A DNA stretch of 64,000 nt, from positions 1-64,000 of the forward strand of contig OENT01000247.1 of the NCBI GenBank assembly GCA_900239685.1. Reading direction: 5' to 3'. This DNA is from Rotaria macrura (lineage: Eukaryota > Rotifera > Eurotatoria > Philodinida > Philodinidae). The notes under the pieces are model-generated. The model did no database searches and was not told the DNA's origin. It saw only the letters and a list, made by a program, of their open reading frames with translations. Each line of letters opens with the position of its first letter. Position 1 is the stretch's first letter. Position numbers and translations under genes: made by a program. Below, in pieces: positions 11,101 through 22,142 of this stretch.

Positions 11101-14100
11101 TCTCTTTATTTTATTTCCTTCATCTCGGAAGATCATATTGAGGTGAGCGAGCTTTCAAAATCTATTTTTCTATGTGTGGAAAGAATGAATGACAAGTTTA
11201 ATGCATTGAACACAAAAAGAAGGTTTCACCTTTCATCAATGCACGTTAATACACAATTTAGAAAGAAAAATCTTGCACGTTGATGCGTTCGTTTATCAAT
11301 CAATGACATAAAAGAATGTAGAATTTGTTTTTGCAGTGCGTCTAATGAGAAAATAATTCTTCTGAAGAATATCTTCCTTCAAAATGAAATGCCTCGATTG
11401 AACTCTGATTAGAAGAATTTCCTTCAGTTTAAATTGAAATATATTCTTTGAAAATTGTTTTTTATCGACTGTTTGTCCAAACTATGATGCCTTTTCGATT
11501 AATCTGAATCGCATTTCACCAAAGTTCACTAGAACATTTCTGAAATGTAGGGTCCCTAAACTTCGTCATCATAGAATTTCTTATGTTTCCTACCGCCAAA
11601 TACAATTAATTACAAATTAGGAAGAAGAGTCACCAATGCTTTGTCTCATACAAGCTTATCATTCGAAAATTAGAAATAACACTTAAACCATCGACGTTTA
11701 ACATCAGTAGATCAGTTGCACTTGCTGTTAAAACTAAAATAAACGAGATTCTGCATAGATTAAACATGTAATGATGATGGCGTCTCCATTGTATCTTAAT
11801 CATTCATCTCAGTACGAAGATAATTTAAAACATATGTTTTGCATTCAAAATAACAAAGTTTATGATAGTTTCGTTCTCTTTTCTTTACGAATATTTATCA
11901 ACGCTCAGCCAAATTAGTTGAAATGCTTTTTGTAAAACTACAATTTTCATATGATCTAAGATGCGAAAGCAATTGTCGATATCTAGAGCAGTAGTTCTTC
12001 CCTTAGGGACATCTCAGACGTGAAACTTTTGTTTTTATTAGAAAGTGCAACATCTGAACTAGAAATTTCAATAACAACCACATTTGCTCAGAAGCAAACA
12101 ACTCTGAAAAGGTTTTGCAACTTTGTCATCGAGCTGCACCATATGTTTGATATTTGTTAAGTGCTTTGCTGCCATGAGAGAATGACAAGACACATTCAAT
12201 GATGATTTCGCTAAGCAGATAACTATGGTTTAGGGTTTCCGCATTTGCTTGTGCATCTTAGCTCATCTATTTAGTTTCAATACTAGTTATAGAATGTTAA
12301 CAACTTCACTGATTTATGAGAAACTCAACTTTTGATTGGAATTGAAAAGATTGAACAAACTTCCTTTTAATTCAAAAGTCAATCTTCTTCTTGTTTAACT
12401 TAGATATCCAAAAATCATTTCGATCACAAATCGATTTCCCTTTTGTTTTTCTGGAATATCATCGTTGTTTGTGATCGATGAAATATAAAGAAAAGAAAAC
12501 ATCCGTGATGACTGAAGATTTTAAGACTTGTTTAGAAAGAAATTTCTCTACGCTGAAACACTCCTGGAAGAAGAAAGAAATGGTTCCATTTAAATCTGCC
12601 GTGAAACAGAGATGTGCACAAAGCAGCGTGGTTGAATGAAGTGACTTTGTCATCCTTCGTGCACAGCATTGACATGCTGTCGAACTGTCTTTATTCATCA
12701 ATATCTTTCAGCACTTCACAGAATAGACTAAAACTACAGAAGAAATGAAACTCATAGACAAAGATCGAAATCAGAGGACGAAGAAAAATATTTGTTGTTA
12801 GGATTATGTATCGATTCGACAAGAATAGGCTGATTAAAAATGTTGACATCTAGAAAAATAAAATTGTAGCTGTTAACACAGTCTCCGTGGGATTAAAATA
12901 CAAAAAAAGACACCATGGAGTTTTTCGTATAAGTCACAAGAGTATCCCTTCATTCAGTTGATTATACCATTCATTTTGTCATTGGTTTCATCGAACTGCT
13001 ATTATGAATCGGTCTGCATATTCTTACGATCAACGAACTCAACACGTTTTCGAAATTGTGTTTCATAGAAAAAATTCGTATTGAGTAGGTAGAATTTGTT
13101 GAAAAGACTACAAAAGACGTTATTGTTTTTCAGTCATGTTAGTAATAAGGAGAAGAGAACTTTAGATTAGTTTATTACTGAAACGATGAAAGAGAAATCA
13201 ACAGTGAATAGGTACTCGACTCACTAGTGAACTGGTTAAAATTAAAGTCTTTACGTAGGAAAAGAATTTTAAAAAAAGATAAACGTATTCGCCCATATAA
13301 ATCGATCTGTCTTGTATTCAATAGGGTCGAAGCTTTCGTTCTGTTTTAGTCTCAATCATAGTTAATGCCGTCTTTTTGACATTTCGTATCTTTTATCAAT
13401 TCAACCTTTTTCGCAATGTAAACAGTCGACAAGAACTCCTTCAGAGTTGCACACAAATATTCAATATTCTAATGTACAGGATTCTCATTGACAACGAAGT
13501 TCGTAGTTAACCTTTGTTATATCGTATACAAATGACGAGTTCTCATTTCATCTATACTTAGTGCATAAATCATCGATTTCTGACAACGCTACAGATGGTC
13601 AGTTCCCTATCAAATTGATTCTATAACTGAATGTAGCCTATGATTAAGACACTAATGGTGTTTATTCCAGATGAGTTTGCAGTGTATTTTGATTATCGAA
13701 GACTGGCTTGGACGTTAGAGCACATAGATCCGTTTCACGTTCTCCACCAGTTTCATCTTTTCACCTTCCAAGACTCCGATGGAGTGATCTTTATGCTGAC
13801 TTTCGAATATTATACTGACAGGACGACCCGAAAATGGCCTCACCAAAACAAACCTGAATGTCTCCATGACAAGTTGAGCAAACAAGTTGATTTTTTTAGT
13901 GAATCATTGAGACATGTTCAAAATTAATGTCGATAAAGACTACTCTATAGACTGATTCGTTGTTAAATATCAACAACGATTGCGACAATCGAGTTTTACT
14001 TTTCTACAGATTGAGAAAAAGTGTCTACGATAAAGTACAAACAAATAAATATGAAAACATGTGACAAGTTTTTACTAATTCTAAAGACAGAAAACGCGCA

Positions 14101-17100
14101 CTACGTCGATGTTATTGTTTAACTTGAATACCTCCCGTACTAAAGAACGTTTGGTTGCAGCCAATAGCAAAGCATCAGATAACTTGCTACAAGCTGATAT
14201 TATTTTTAAGGTACACACAATCTAGTTCATGGAAGAACTACTCGCGGTTCATATTGGGAGAATTTCACAGATCTAGACCGTCATTTACACTTCTTCGATT
14301 TCGAGAATCAACAATGTCTGGCGTGAAGTGTTTGGTCACGCTCTATCGTGTTATCTGCAATAGGGATTCCCGTCGAGTCATAGAAGAAAACTACAACGAA
14401 AACAGATGCAAGTCTATTGTGAATCATTTCTATTTTCGGAAAATTAAAATTTCAAAAAGATTCCCTCCAGTTTGGTCCCTATGAGATCAATTTAAGAAAC
14501 TAATTGTGTTATCGAGTACGGTGTTAACCCAGTTTTGTGCAAACGGTTGCAGAGATATTTAATCAGTTTTCAGTAAATGAACTTGCAGAGCGCCATATCT
14601 TTTACACGAGGACCAAAATTAGGTGGTCAAACTTTCTAAATACAACATTGAACGACGGAGATTAGTCAATATATTTAAATTCATCACAATGGAGCGCATC
14701 ATGCACAAGTGTTAACGAACTTCGAGCGAATCTATTTTGTAATGTTCGATCACTGTCGAGTTTTTGGGGACAGCATTGAATAAACCAAAACTCATACCTA
14801 AGGCAACTGATTTCTTAAATCTTTTAAAAATTCGCCTTCATCCCATAGAAGAAATTGGAATGGTTGCAAATATTCGGTATATGACCTAGGAAATCGTAAA
14901 AACATCTAAGCAGATTTGTAGCAATCAAACTATTTTCAACTGATATTAACATTATATTTCAGGTGCACTTTCGCCATTCAGTAATTTGATTCCGACTTCT
15001 TCGTCAATTTTTCTCTAGATCATCCGACACTCGTTGATTCGCTGTAAAACTTGTGCCGTTAGATATTTTGATTTAGTTATCTTATCCACCATTTTGTTTC
15101 TTTGATAATCACAGTTCCTGTGAGAAATCTCCGTGTTTCTACGCGTCTCTTTCGTATTTCGATCTTCTCATCGAATTACAGTGCAGGAGATAAGAACGAA
15201 GTAGCCAAAAAATGTGTCTAACGCATGCGACAAATAATGTTTAAGCTCTGTGAGATGGCTGAAGAGATAAGATGATTTTCAGCGTTCGTCACTTCGACGA
15301 TCGACGTCCAACAGAATCATTCGAGAATTCTCAACGCGAATATAACTACTCATCGAGTTTTATGGCTTTTAATGGCAGCTGAGATACATTTCGAATGCTT
15401 CTTAAACATGTCGTTACAACCAGAAAAATAATCGAGCTCGTGTTATTTTGAGAAACCCTTACTGTGTTCTGTTTTTCTTTTGCTTGCCTTGCCTTTTGCC
15501 AACTTTGTCATATAGTAAAAGTTTGTTTTGACAACCGTTGCATGAATCGAAGAAAAAGAAAGCGACGAATAATAAAAAACGGTAGTGTAGAATATGCAAA
15601 CTTCTCAAAATGTTTGTTCAAACAAAACAAAGAATGAGATCGATCGATCGATCGATTATGGGCAATTTTGTTTTTCACATTTCTACTCGTTGAATAAAAC
15701 AACAAAGAAGCGGACTCGTCCGTGACACATATATCCGATGGACATCGATAAAAACTGCTCGGCTGATAAGTTTTTAGATAAACCGATTTTGAAACAGGTT
15801 AATTTGAGAAAAGTGAAACTTGGGCAATTTATTCTGTTTGTTTGTCTTAGGTTATGAATTTCTATTGGAATATAAAGTATCGATTGATTATAATCTAAAA
15901 ATGCCACGTCTCATCATATTTATCGACAAAGATCCTCATGCTATTTGGGAGGATTTACAAAAAAACGGAAAGGTAAAACGTGCAATCGTCACTCATTTTC
16001 TTTGTCATTGACATAAAATCAGATAATTATTCATGAAGAATTGAGTAAATAATTGCTGCAAATCACCTTCCTGAATTTGAGTTGTTTCGAGCTTTTCGCG
16101 AGGCATCTCATCACAGTTAGGATAGAATAATGATAGTAAGAAGGATGGTTACATAGATATGGAGAGAGCAAGATAAGAGAATTTTGAAAAACAACATAAC
16201 ACTCAACTAATCAATTCGATCGATATTATTGAAGATGAAATGTATGTTTCATGGGTAATTCTTTTGATCACCGGCAGGCACACTCTCTGATGTTTGTTGT
16301 CAATCTGAAGAAGAACCGTTTGCTCTTCGATGACATCGTTTGTGTCAATTAATTATTTAACTGTTTCTTTCTTCCTGAAAACTCGTTTATCTTGCTCTCT
16401 CTGTCTCTGTCTCTCTCTCTTTATATATATGTGATCGTTTTCTTTTCTGTAACTATTGTGTCTTGACGATGATGAGATTACTCGCCAAAAGTTCGACACA
16501 AATAAAATTTGAAACATCTACGTCGTAGTGGTTATTTACTCGTTTCTTCAATTATTGAACGTTACTGCAGTTGCAGATGACAACAATGACACATGTTGCT
16601 TTGTTGTTGTGTAGGATTATCATAAACAAAGTAAAATATATTCACTGGAATTGCTCCAAGCAATGGATCGAATGTATAAAGAAGAATGGCTACCAAGAAT
16701 GAGGTTTGTTCGTTTCGTTTTCTTTCTCAATAAGTAAACGAGCCAATCTCGTTTCTCCAGCACTTACTGTCACATTCTTCAATACAACGAAAATGAAACA
16801 AAAACATTGGATGACGTAACGATTCGACTTGGACCAGTCATCATTCATGCTCATTTCTTTTTTTCTCTTTTTTATTTCGTATCAAGATCGTCTTTGATAT
16901 TGAACAACTGAATTTCGATGATACAAATAAATTTCCTGATTGGCGAATTACAGTTGATGTTGAATTAGAACGATTTCGGGCATTGTAGGTCTTGTCGTTC
17001 GATTGAGGTCATTTCATCTGTGAATTTTATTCACTTAGACTTCAAGACGATCACTTTTGGGCGCGCATGTTTAATTCGAATCGCCTTCTTCATCTCTCAG

Positions 17101-17302
17101 AATGGTGGACTGAGCCAAACGCACAGAAAACTCAAAGCGGTCTTATGAAATACGTAAGTTATTAGAAAGTTTCTTCTGAAATGTCTTACATTTAAATAAA
17201 TGTTATTCTCAGGATCCTCGATACAATTGGTCAACAAATAATTGGGATGTAAAACCATTCTTTCTTCGCCATCAAAGTTGGAGTCGTTTACCATTCTATT
17301 AA
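8151..17302 (+). CDS. NDUFA10: NADH dehydrogenase 1 alpha subcomplex subunit 10 (complex I 42-kDa subunit)
   Basis: Nine exons: 8151-8322, 8385-8753, 8816-8902, 15851-15972, 16615-16703, 16761-16815, 16887-16984, 17039-17153, 17213-17302 (398 aa; human about 355). The protein is an accessory subunit of mitochondrial respiratory complex I, in the deoxynucleoside-kinase-like fold. Seen: an Arg/Ser-rich N-terminus suited to mitochondrial import, LGGHYTLANIH near the family's start of homology, GQGVVMDRSYWS (the family's GQGVVLERS motif), PRLIIFIDKDPH, EEWLPRMS...HILQY and a conserved C-terminus ending in LPFY. Phases match at all eight junctions, including the one across the 6.9-kb intron, where the codon G|GT continues an alignable sequence. 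Odd: the segment where the human protein has its P-loop (GNICTGKG) reads SNFGVRRSD, so the nucleotide-binding GK is gone. Confidence 0.92.
9250..10300. repeat. long imperfect palindrome inside NDUFA10 intron 3
   Basis: The clearest arms are 9578-9746 and 9849-10015, which align as reverse complements for about 170 bp: both carry TATTGACATT, TTTTTTCTAT, TTTGTGCGACT, ATTTCGATCTGAAA, ATGAAAATAT and CAG/CTGTCTAGA. A spacer of about 100 bp separates them. Weaker inverted similarity continues outward; for example GATCTCGAAAGATTTCA on the left mirrors GATCCCGAAACATTTCA on the right complement, and ATACAATTC blocks match further out. The axis is near 9797. It could be a large foldback transposon or an aged inverted duplication. 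The outer limits are approximate. Confidence 0.65.
15638..15656. repeat. (GATC)n tandem repeat
   Basis: Nearly five GATC units in a row within the large NDUFA10 intron; self-complementary, so able to form a cruciform. No further meaning is apparent. Confidence 0.8.
16393..16431. repeat. CT-rich microsatellite followed by TA repeats
   Basis: CTCTCT/GTCTCT units run into a short TATATATA stretch, within the 642-bp fourth intron of NDUFA10 (15973-16614). Apart from this tract I see nothing in that intron. Confidence 0.8.
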
Positions 17303-17434
17303 TACAATTGTAGAACTCAATAGACATATTGTTTTCCTTTAATATTGTATTTATCTTTTTTTTTCTTCCCCGTATTAAAATAGAATACCATCACACTTCT
17401 ATCAATACTAAGTTCAGTTTAGTTCTTTCTTTCT

Positions 17435-17447
17435 TCTTTTTCTACAG
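17435..17447 (+). promoter_or_regulatory. candidate trans-splice acceptor before ENY2
   Basis: The sequence TCTTTTTCTACAG ends 21 nt before the ENY2 ATG, in the 166-bp gap after the NDUFA10 stop. There is no upstream exon with a donor that would make it a cis-intron. A strong polypyrimidine-AG site directly upstream of a start codon is what a spliced-leader acceptor in an operon looks like. That it is used is inference. Confidence 0.45.
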
Positions 17448-17468
17448 ATTAATTTTCATCTTTAAAAA

Positions 17469-19060
17469 ATGGCTGATCGCAATGCACAAATTCGAGCTTC
17501 GCTCAACGCGAAGTTGATTGAGAGTGGAGAAAGAGAACAGTAAGATTAAATTTGTTCAATGAAATTTATTTTCGTCTTTCTTATTCGTAGAATGAAACAA
17601 CTTTTAAGACAACGATTGATGGAACACGGTTGGAGAGATCAGATGAAAGCTTATTGTAAAGGTAGTTATCAAAGATTGAGACTTACAATGAAGTGGAGTC
17701 AAATCGAATGCGTCGATTTCCGATGAAATGCCTCGACAAAGTCAAACGAAAATTACCTTTACGGTTTCCTTGTCGAGGTCGAACATGAATGTACGACTCT
17801 CTCTATAAAATACATTCGATGGAAACGTATTTTCTGTATTCCGAACTACCCAAATTCATTCACAGTCGTTGCATTTGAATCTGATCCAGTCGACATAAAC
17901 GATGATTAACTCTACGCTCCTTTTTCTTCGGCAATCGGAGTGAAACATTTTAGAAATTCCACGAACAAGCCATTCTATAGTTGATTTCATGATCGATCGA
18001 CCGATGACGACAAATCGAAAAAACATTTGAATCGACGCCGTCGTCTCTTAAATGTTTCATTTAAAGAATCGATCAACGTTCGAAACACTCGAGCTCTAGC
18101 GAGAACTTTTCCCCATAATACACTGAATGTTATTTCGTTTGACTAATGACAAGAAACTCACACAATCGGTGAGGTTTTAGTCGATTTCTATTCTCGTTTT
18201 CATTTACAGATGTGAGAATCATTAGTTATGAGTGGTCAAATTCTAATTTCTTCTCTGTTAAGATTGTTCTACTACGAAATCGTTTTTTCGAGTGGAACAA
18301 GATTGGATTTCGAATTAAAAGGGAAGCGCTACTGTCTCAGAATTAAACTTCACTCTCATTTACGTATGGATCGAGTGGTCTCATCTCCGCTACTACGAAG
18401 AGATGATCTGAAAACTTAAAAGTTGCAATCAGACTATTCTTCTGTAATATCAATGCAACATTCTTGTATCTATAAGTGAGGCTAACTATTGGCATTAATA
18501 TGCAGAATGACGACGAAACAATTTCATATGGAACGATTGAATACCGAAATAAAGGCGTTGGTTGTATAATATTCGCTAGTGGTCACTGATACAATCAGCA
18601 TATTGGAAGAATTCAGTGTCGTCATTGTCATCAGTGGTTCTTGTTGATTCGTTCGGATAGGTGAAGTATTCGAGAAGTCTGTATGAAACGTTTTCTTGTT
18701 TTGAACTGTTGCGTTTCCATACTTCGATCAGTTCGTTCGATAGGACGGTGAGTAGGCAGGAGGTAGACAACTAGTGAAGGGAGTACTTTTAATTTGTCTT
18801 GAAATGATTTCGAAAGATGTAACTCATTTGGTTTTTTTTAATTTTCTAGAAATCGTGAAACAAAAAGGTCTTGAAAATATAACAGTCGATGAACTCGTAC
18901 AAGAAATAACACCGAAAGGGCGCGGTAAAGCACAGTTCGTCATGTAACAGATTGATTAAGTAATTGATTCTTTTCTTTTCTAGCTCTTGTGCCTGACACG
19001 ATCAAAAAAGAAATGTTAACACGACTTCGTCAATATCTGTCCCAACACGAAGAACTCTAA
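17469..19060 (+). CDS. ENY2: ENY2 / Sus1, SAGA deubiquitinase and mRNA-export subunit
   Basis: Four exons: 17469-17539, 17591-17661, 18850-18924, 18984-19060, encoding 97 aa (human 101). ENY2 is a small all-helical adaptor shared by the SAGA histone-H2B deubiquitinase module and the TREX-2 mRNA-export complex in the nucleus. Seen: near-complete colinearity with the family, with [49 protein letters not shown] and [19 protein letters not shown] in order, ending at a C-terminal QHEEL where human has QHASL. All splice phases agree. The third intron is 1.19 kb while the other two are about 50-60 bp. It is second in a head-to-tail chain after NDUFA10, and an AATAAA lies about 35 nt after its stop. 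Confidence 0.96.
17662..18849. other. 1.19-kb intron 3 of ENY2
   Basis: Unusually long for this locus. It contains a hairpin (CCTCGACAA at 17731 pairing with TTGTCGAGG ending at 17778) and a GATCGATC patch, but no frame with a recognisable product. Short frames at 18228-18419 and 18576-18770 look random. I could not show a full foldback element here as in the other two long introns. Confidence 0.5.
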
Positions 19061-19152
19061 GTGAAAATCACACGTGTATATGTTATGTGTTTGAAAAATA
19101 AATAATAAAATCTAGAAAAAAGTCATGCTCGAAGGAAAAAACAAACATATGT

Positions 19153-19164
19153 CAGTTATTTCAG
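19153..19164 (+). promoter_or_regulatory. candidate trans-splice acceptor before CMC1
   Basis: CAGTTATTTCAG ends two nucleotides before the preferred CMC1 ATG, in the gap after ENY2. If used as a spliced-leader acceptor it would exclude the in-frame ATG at 19149 and fix the start at 19167. Use is inferred from position and sequence only. Confidence 0.4.
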
Positions 19165-19166
19165 AT

Positions 19167-19840
19167 ATGAGTTCTTCTAGTAAACCTGAACAGGAAGCAG
19201 AGGCACTGCCAACCGATCATGCGTCTGTCAATCGACACTGGGGTGGACCACATGGCGTTGGTTAGATATTCCATGACGACTCATTCATAATGAAAGCTAG
19301 AATAAAAATCTTCCATTCTTGTCTAGGTGATCCAAATGATAAAAGTTTACGTAAAGTTGAAATCGAAGTCTCTATACCAGGCATTGTCCGAGAACGAGCT
19401 CACCGAGAAAAATGTCATCATTTGGTTGATGGTGAGAAAAATAAGCGAGCGATATTTGTTCATTAGTTTTATTTTTTTCTTCCGAAATTCCACCTCGACC
19501 TAGTTTTTGGGCAATGTGGAGAAAAACATGGTTTCTGGGCTGTTTTGAAATGTCGCAAGGAAGTCAAAGCAATGAACGCATGTCTGGCAAAATGGTAATT
19601 GACTATAATTAGTGACCTGTCTTGTTCTATATCGATTAGCTTTTAAAATGTAGGTTTAATGACGAAAGCTTTCGGGACGAATGCAAAGAAATCTATTTGG
19701 CCGAACGAACAAGTTATCGTGAAACGGGTATTATTAAGAAGCCAGTTCGACGACCTTATTATATAAATCCTGAAAAAGAAATCGAAAGAATAAACAAAAT
19801 TAGAGAAGAGTACGAACGATTAGAGCATAAGAGCAATTAG
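19167..19840 (+). CDS. CMC1: COX assembly mitochondrial protein 1 (twin CX9C)
   Basis: Four exons: 19167-19260, 19327-19431, 19504-19594, 19654-19840 (158 aa; human about 106). CMC1 is an intermembrane-space twin-CX9C protein that stabilises early COX1 assembly intermediates of complex IV. Seen: SLRKVEIEVSIPGIVRERA matching the family's start of homology, the two CX9C pairs CHHLVDVFGQC and CRKEVKAMNAC, then a further Cys pair around NDESFRDEC, and YRETGI after it. Extra length lies in a low-complexity N-terminus and a charged C-terminal extension rich in E, R and K. An in-frame ATG at 19149 would add six residues; 19167 is preferred because of the AG acceptor right before it. POP5 starts only 28 bp after the stop. 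Confidence 0.95.
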
Positions 19841-19853
19841 CTTTACTTTTTAG
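19841..19853 (+). promoter_or_regulatory. candidate trans-splice acceptor between CMC1 and POP5
   Basis: CTTTACTTTTTAG begins at the first base after the CMC1 stop codon and ends 15 nt before the POP5 ATG. The whole intercistronic gap is 28 bp, too short for a separate polyadenylation signal and promoter. This is the strongest of the three acceptor candidates for operon processing. Confidence 0.55.
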
Positions 19854-19868
19854 ATTAAATACATCCGA

Positions 19869-20453
19869 ATGGTTCGCGTTAAGCGGCGTTATTTTGTTTT
19901 TCAATTTCATTTCAATTCGAAACCAACAACTCTGATCAAGTCATCACAAATACACACAACATTGGAAATGATCATATCCCGATTGTACGGCGATGTGGGC
20001 GTTGCTCGTTTCACCCGAAATCTCTCGGTTATTTATTTCAATGCATCGACACATGTTGCAATAGTTAGATGTCTCAGAGATGATAAACATATGTTACGAA
20101 CAGCGGCAGCATTCATTTCGAAATTAGCCATTGATCAAGTCGAATGTTCGGCACAGACGCTTCACGTTGGCGGAAGCATCAGACAATGTAAGAAGTACTT
20201 GGTTAATTATTGCATTGAACAATTGCTCTCCATGAATTTACAATCGACCAATCAAAGTACAAAAAGCGCAGTTCAACTATTCAAAAAGAAGAAACACAAA
20301 AGCAATAATGAACAACGACCGATGACTGTTGATATTGACAAACAATTAGCTTTACAAAAGCTCTTAGCAGATAGTCGCATAGAATCGACTTCGAATTTCG
20401 TACTGAAAAATGACGATGATGATTTAGGAAAAAGAAAAAGAAATGATGAATAA
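19869..20453 (+). CDS. POP5: ribonuclease P/MRP protein subunit POP5
   Basis: A single uninterrupted exon of 194 codons (human about 163). POP5 is a core protein of nuclear RNase P and RNase MRP, which process tRNA 5' ends and rRNA precursors. Seen: MVRVKRRYFVFQF at the N-terminus, matching the family's MVRFKHRYLL; YGDVGVARFTRNLSVIYFNA; VAIVRCLRDD; the diagnostic TLHVGGSIRQCKKYLVNY (family TLHVGGTIRTCQKFLI); and a Lys/Asp-rich disordered tail with a KKKKHK patch. The tail is longer than in vertebrates. Last gene of the four-gene chain; AATAAA overlaps the region just after the stop, consistent with transcript termination here. Confidence 0.93.
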   Translation: MVRVKRRYFVFQFHFNSKPTTLIKSSQIHTTLEMIISRLYGDVGVARFTRNLSVIYFNASTHVAIVRCLRDDKHMLRTAAAFISKLAIDQVECSAQTLHVGGSIRQCKKYLVNYCIEQLLSMNLQSTNQSTKSAVQLFKKKKHKSNNEQRPMTVDIDKQLALQKLLADSRIESTSNFVLKNDDDDLGKRKRNDE

Positions 20454-22142
20454 ACAATAAAAGAATAGAACTTCGATATTTCGAAGTCATCATTTGTCAA
20501 GAGTTACGCTGAAGAAAATAGAAATTATTATCTCGATAGATCTATTTGACTAATAGAAATGCAAATCCTTCTGAAAAAGCAATTTTCTAATTTGAATATG
20601 TGTTATTTTTACAAAGATTTCTGTTACGTCGTGAATTTAGAAGCGCTGAACTCTGCACGATTTCCGCAAAGTCATTGAGTCGAAAGAAAGTTGAATATCT
20701 TCTTCATATTTCACCTGCGTGTGCTAGTCGTTTTTGCTGATCATAGAGAAGATTTTTTACGTTTTATTTAATGAGTAGAAAGTTAAATGATAGTCTCAAA
20801 GGCCACTTCGATCCACTTAAAAGAAAAGCATTTCAAGTTTCTGGCAAAGATGAACGATAGATCTTTTTGTTTCTGCAATGGGGTCCAGCTGCCTTTTATT
20901 TGAAAGTCGCCTTGATTAATTAAATAATGTGTCTTCTAGTTTTGAGTCTTCTATAGCCAATCTGGCATTTTCCGTGCTTCATAGAATCTTTGCCGACAAT
21001 CTTAACCAGGAAATGCTGAAGAACTCGGATAACTAGAGGCAAATTTTCATCGACTAACTATTTTCGTCCACGATCAATCATAAAAAAAGCAGAAAATATT
21101 TTCAAAATCGTTTTGACATATTTCATTTTGTAGAACTTTTTTCAGCTGACCATTTTGAAGGGCAAACGTTTTGAGTAGTGATTAAAGTTTGCCTGGAAGT
21201 AGATACGGCAAGGTTGATATTGTGTTCATAGGGTTTTGATTTAAAAGTATAAGCTTAGAGTACTTTTCTATAATCAGGAAAAGACTTCTCTTTTCGTTCG
21301 ATTGCATCCGATATATGAGTGTATTGGTAAAATGAATAAAACATTATACTTCTGCTTCTCTCAGTTGTCTACGTTCAATAGTGATTAATTGATTTGGAGA
21401 AATATACGGAATTCATTCATTCATTGTAAATCATTTTTTTGTTAATCAAAGCATTGACGAATTTAATCTAATTGTTATTTATGCAAGTTTCAACTGATAA
21501 GATGTTTGGAAAATCCTTAAGCTTCAAATAAAAAAATATGAACTCACTGTTCTTAATTGATCGAAGCAGTTCACATTCGTTGAACTAAGAAGAAGAGTTA
21601 ATGTATATGCGCTTTATTCTTTGTACGTTCACAGCCTCATCCGTGATTGCAGGAATATCACTTTCAATGAACGAAGTACTCTGCTCATAGTTTTCAATTG
21701 TCCAGTCAATGAACTGTTAGTTGACCTTCGTGTTTAGATGATTCTCAGTTAAGATCATTTGTGTCGCCCCTGCGCGACGATTTCTATGCTTCATAGCCAC
21801 GTCTCACTGTGCTCAATGCTGAGCGTACGGATGACTGCTTAATAATTACAGTATGCAGGTAATGCTACATGGTTAACCGGCTGCTGAGAATATTCAATAT
21901 TGAATGGCATATTTCTGTAGGGGAACGCTTGATCAGCCGATCCTCCGTTGAGAAGAGACACGGCATAATTGCCGTACGCCTTGAACGGCAGAGGACGATG
22001 TATGGGAGGATTCTTTTTCATAAACGACAACAGTTTCTGATTGACAAGTAATCGCTTTATTGCACTGCTGGCATTTATCCTACAAGGAAGTCATATTAAG
22101 ATTCACGTTATTCAATATGATGTGTTCATGTGAATAGTTCTG
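20454..22142. other. intergenic, no gene supported
   Basis: The POP5 3' end occupies the first tens of bases. A 63-codon minus-strand frame at 21839-22030 lies downstream of the ART/TPR remnant and could belong to the same decayed gene, but it shows no recognisable domain. I see nothing else. Confidence 0.4.

Larger units (their letters stand above)
8903..15850. other. 6.9-kb intron 3 of NDUFA10
   Basis: The donor GTACGT at 8903 and acceptor TTGTCTTAG ending at 15850 join in matching phase and restore a continuous NDUFA10 sequence, so the intervening 6,948 bp is an intron. It holds a long inverted repeat centred near 9797. It also contains several chance frames (the longest, 155 codons at 10006-10473, lies in one arm of that repeat) and a short GATC tandem repeat at 15638-15656. 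I recognise no nested gene. Confidence 0.75.

Noticed and set aside
20273-20500. Minus-strand frames over the POP5 tail
   Set aside because: Shadows of the POP5 coding sequence; low-complexity Phe/Ser-rich.
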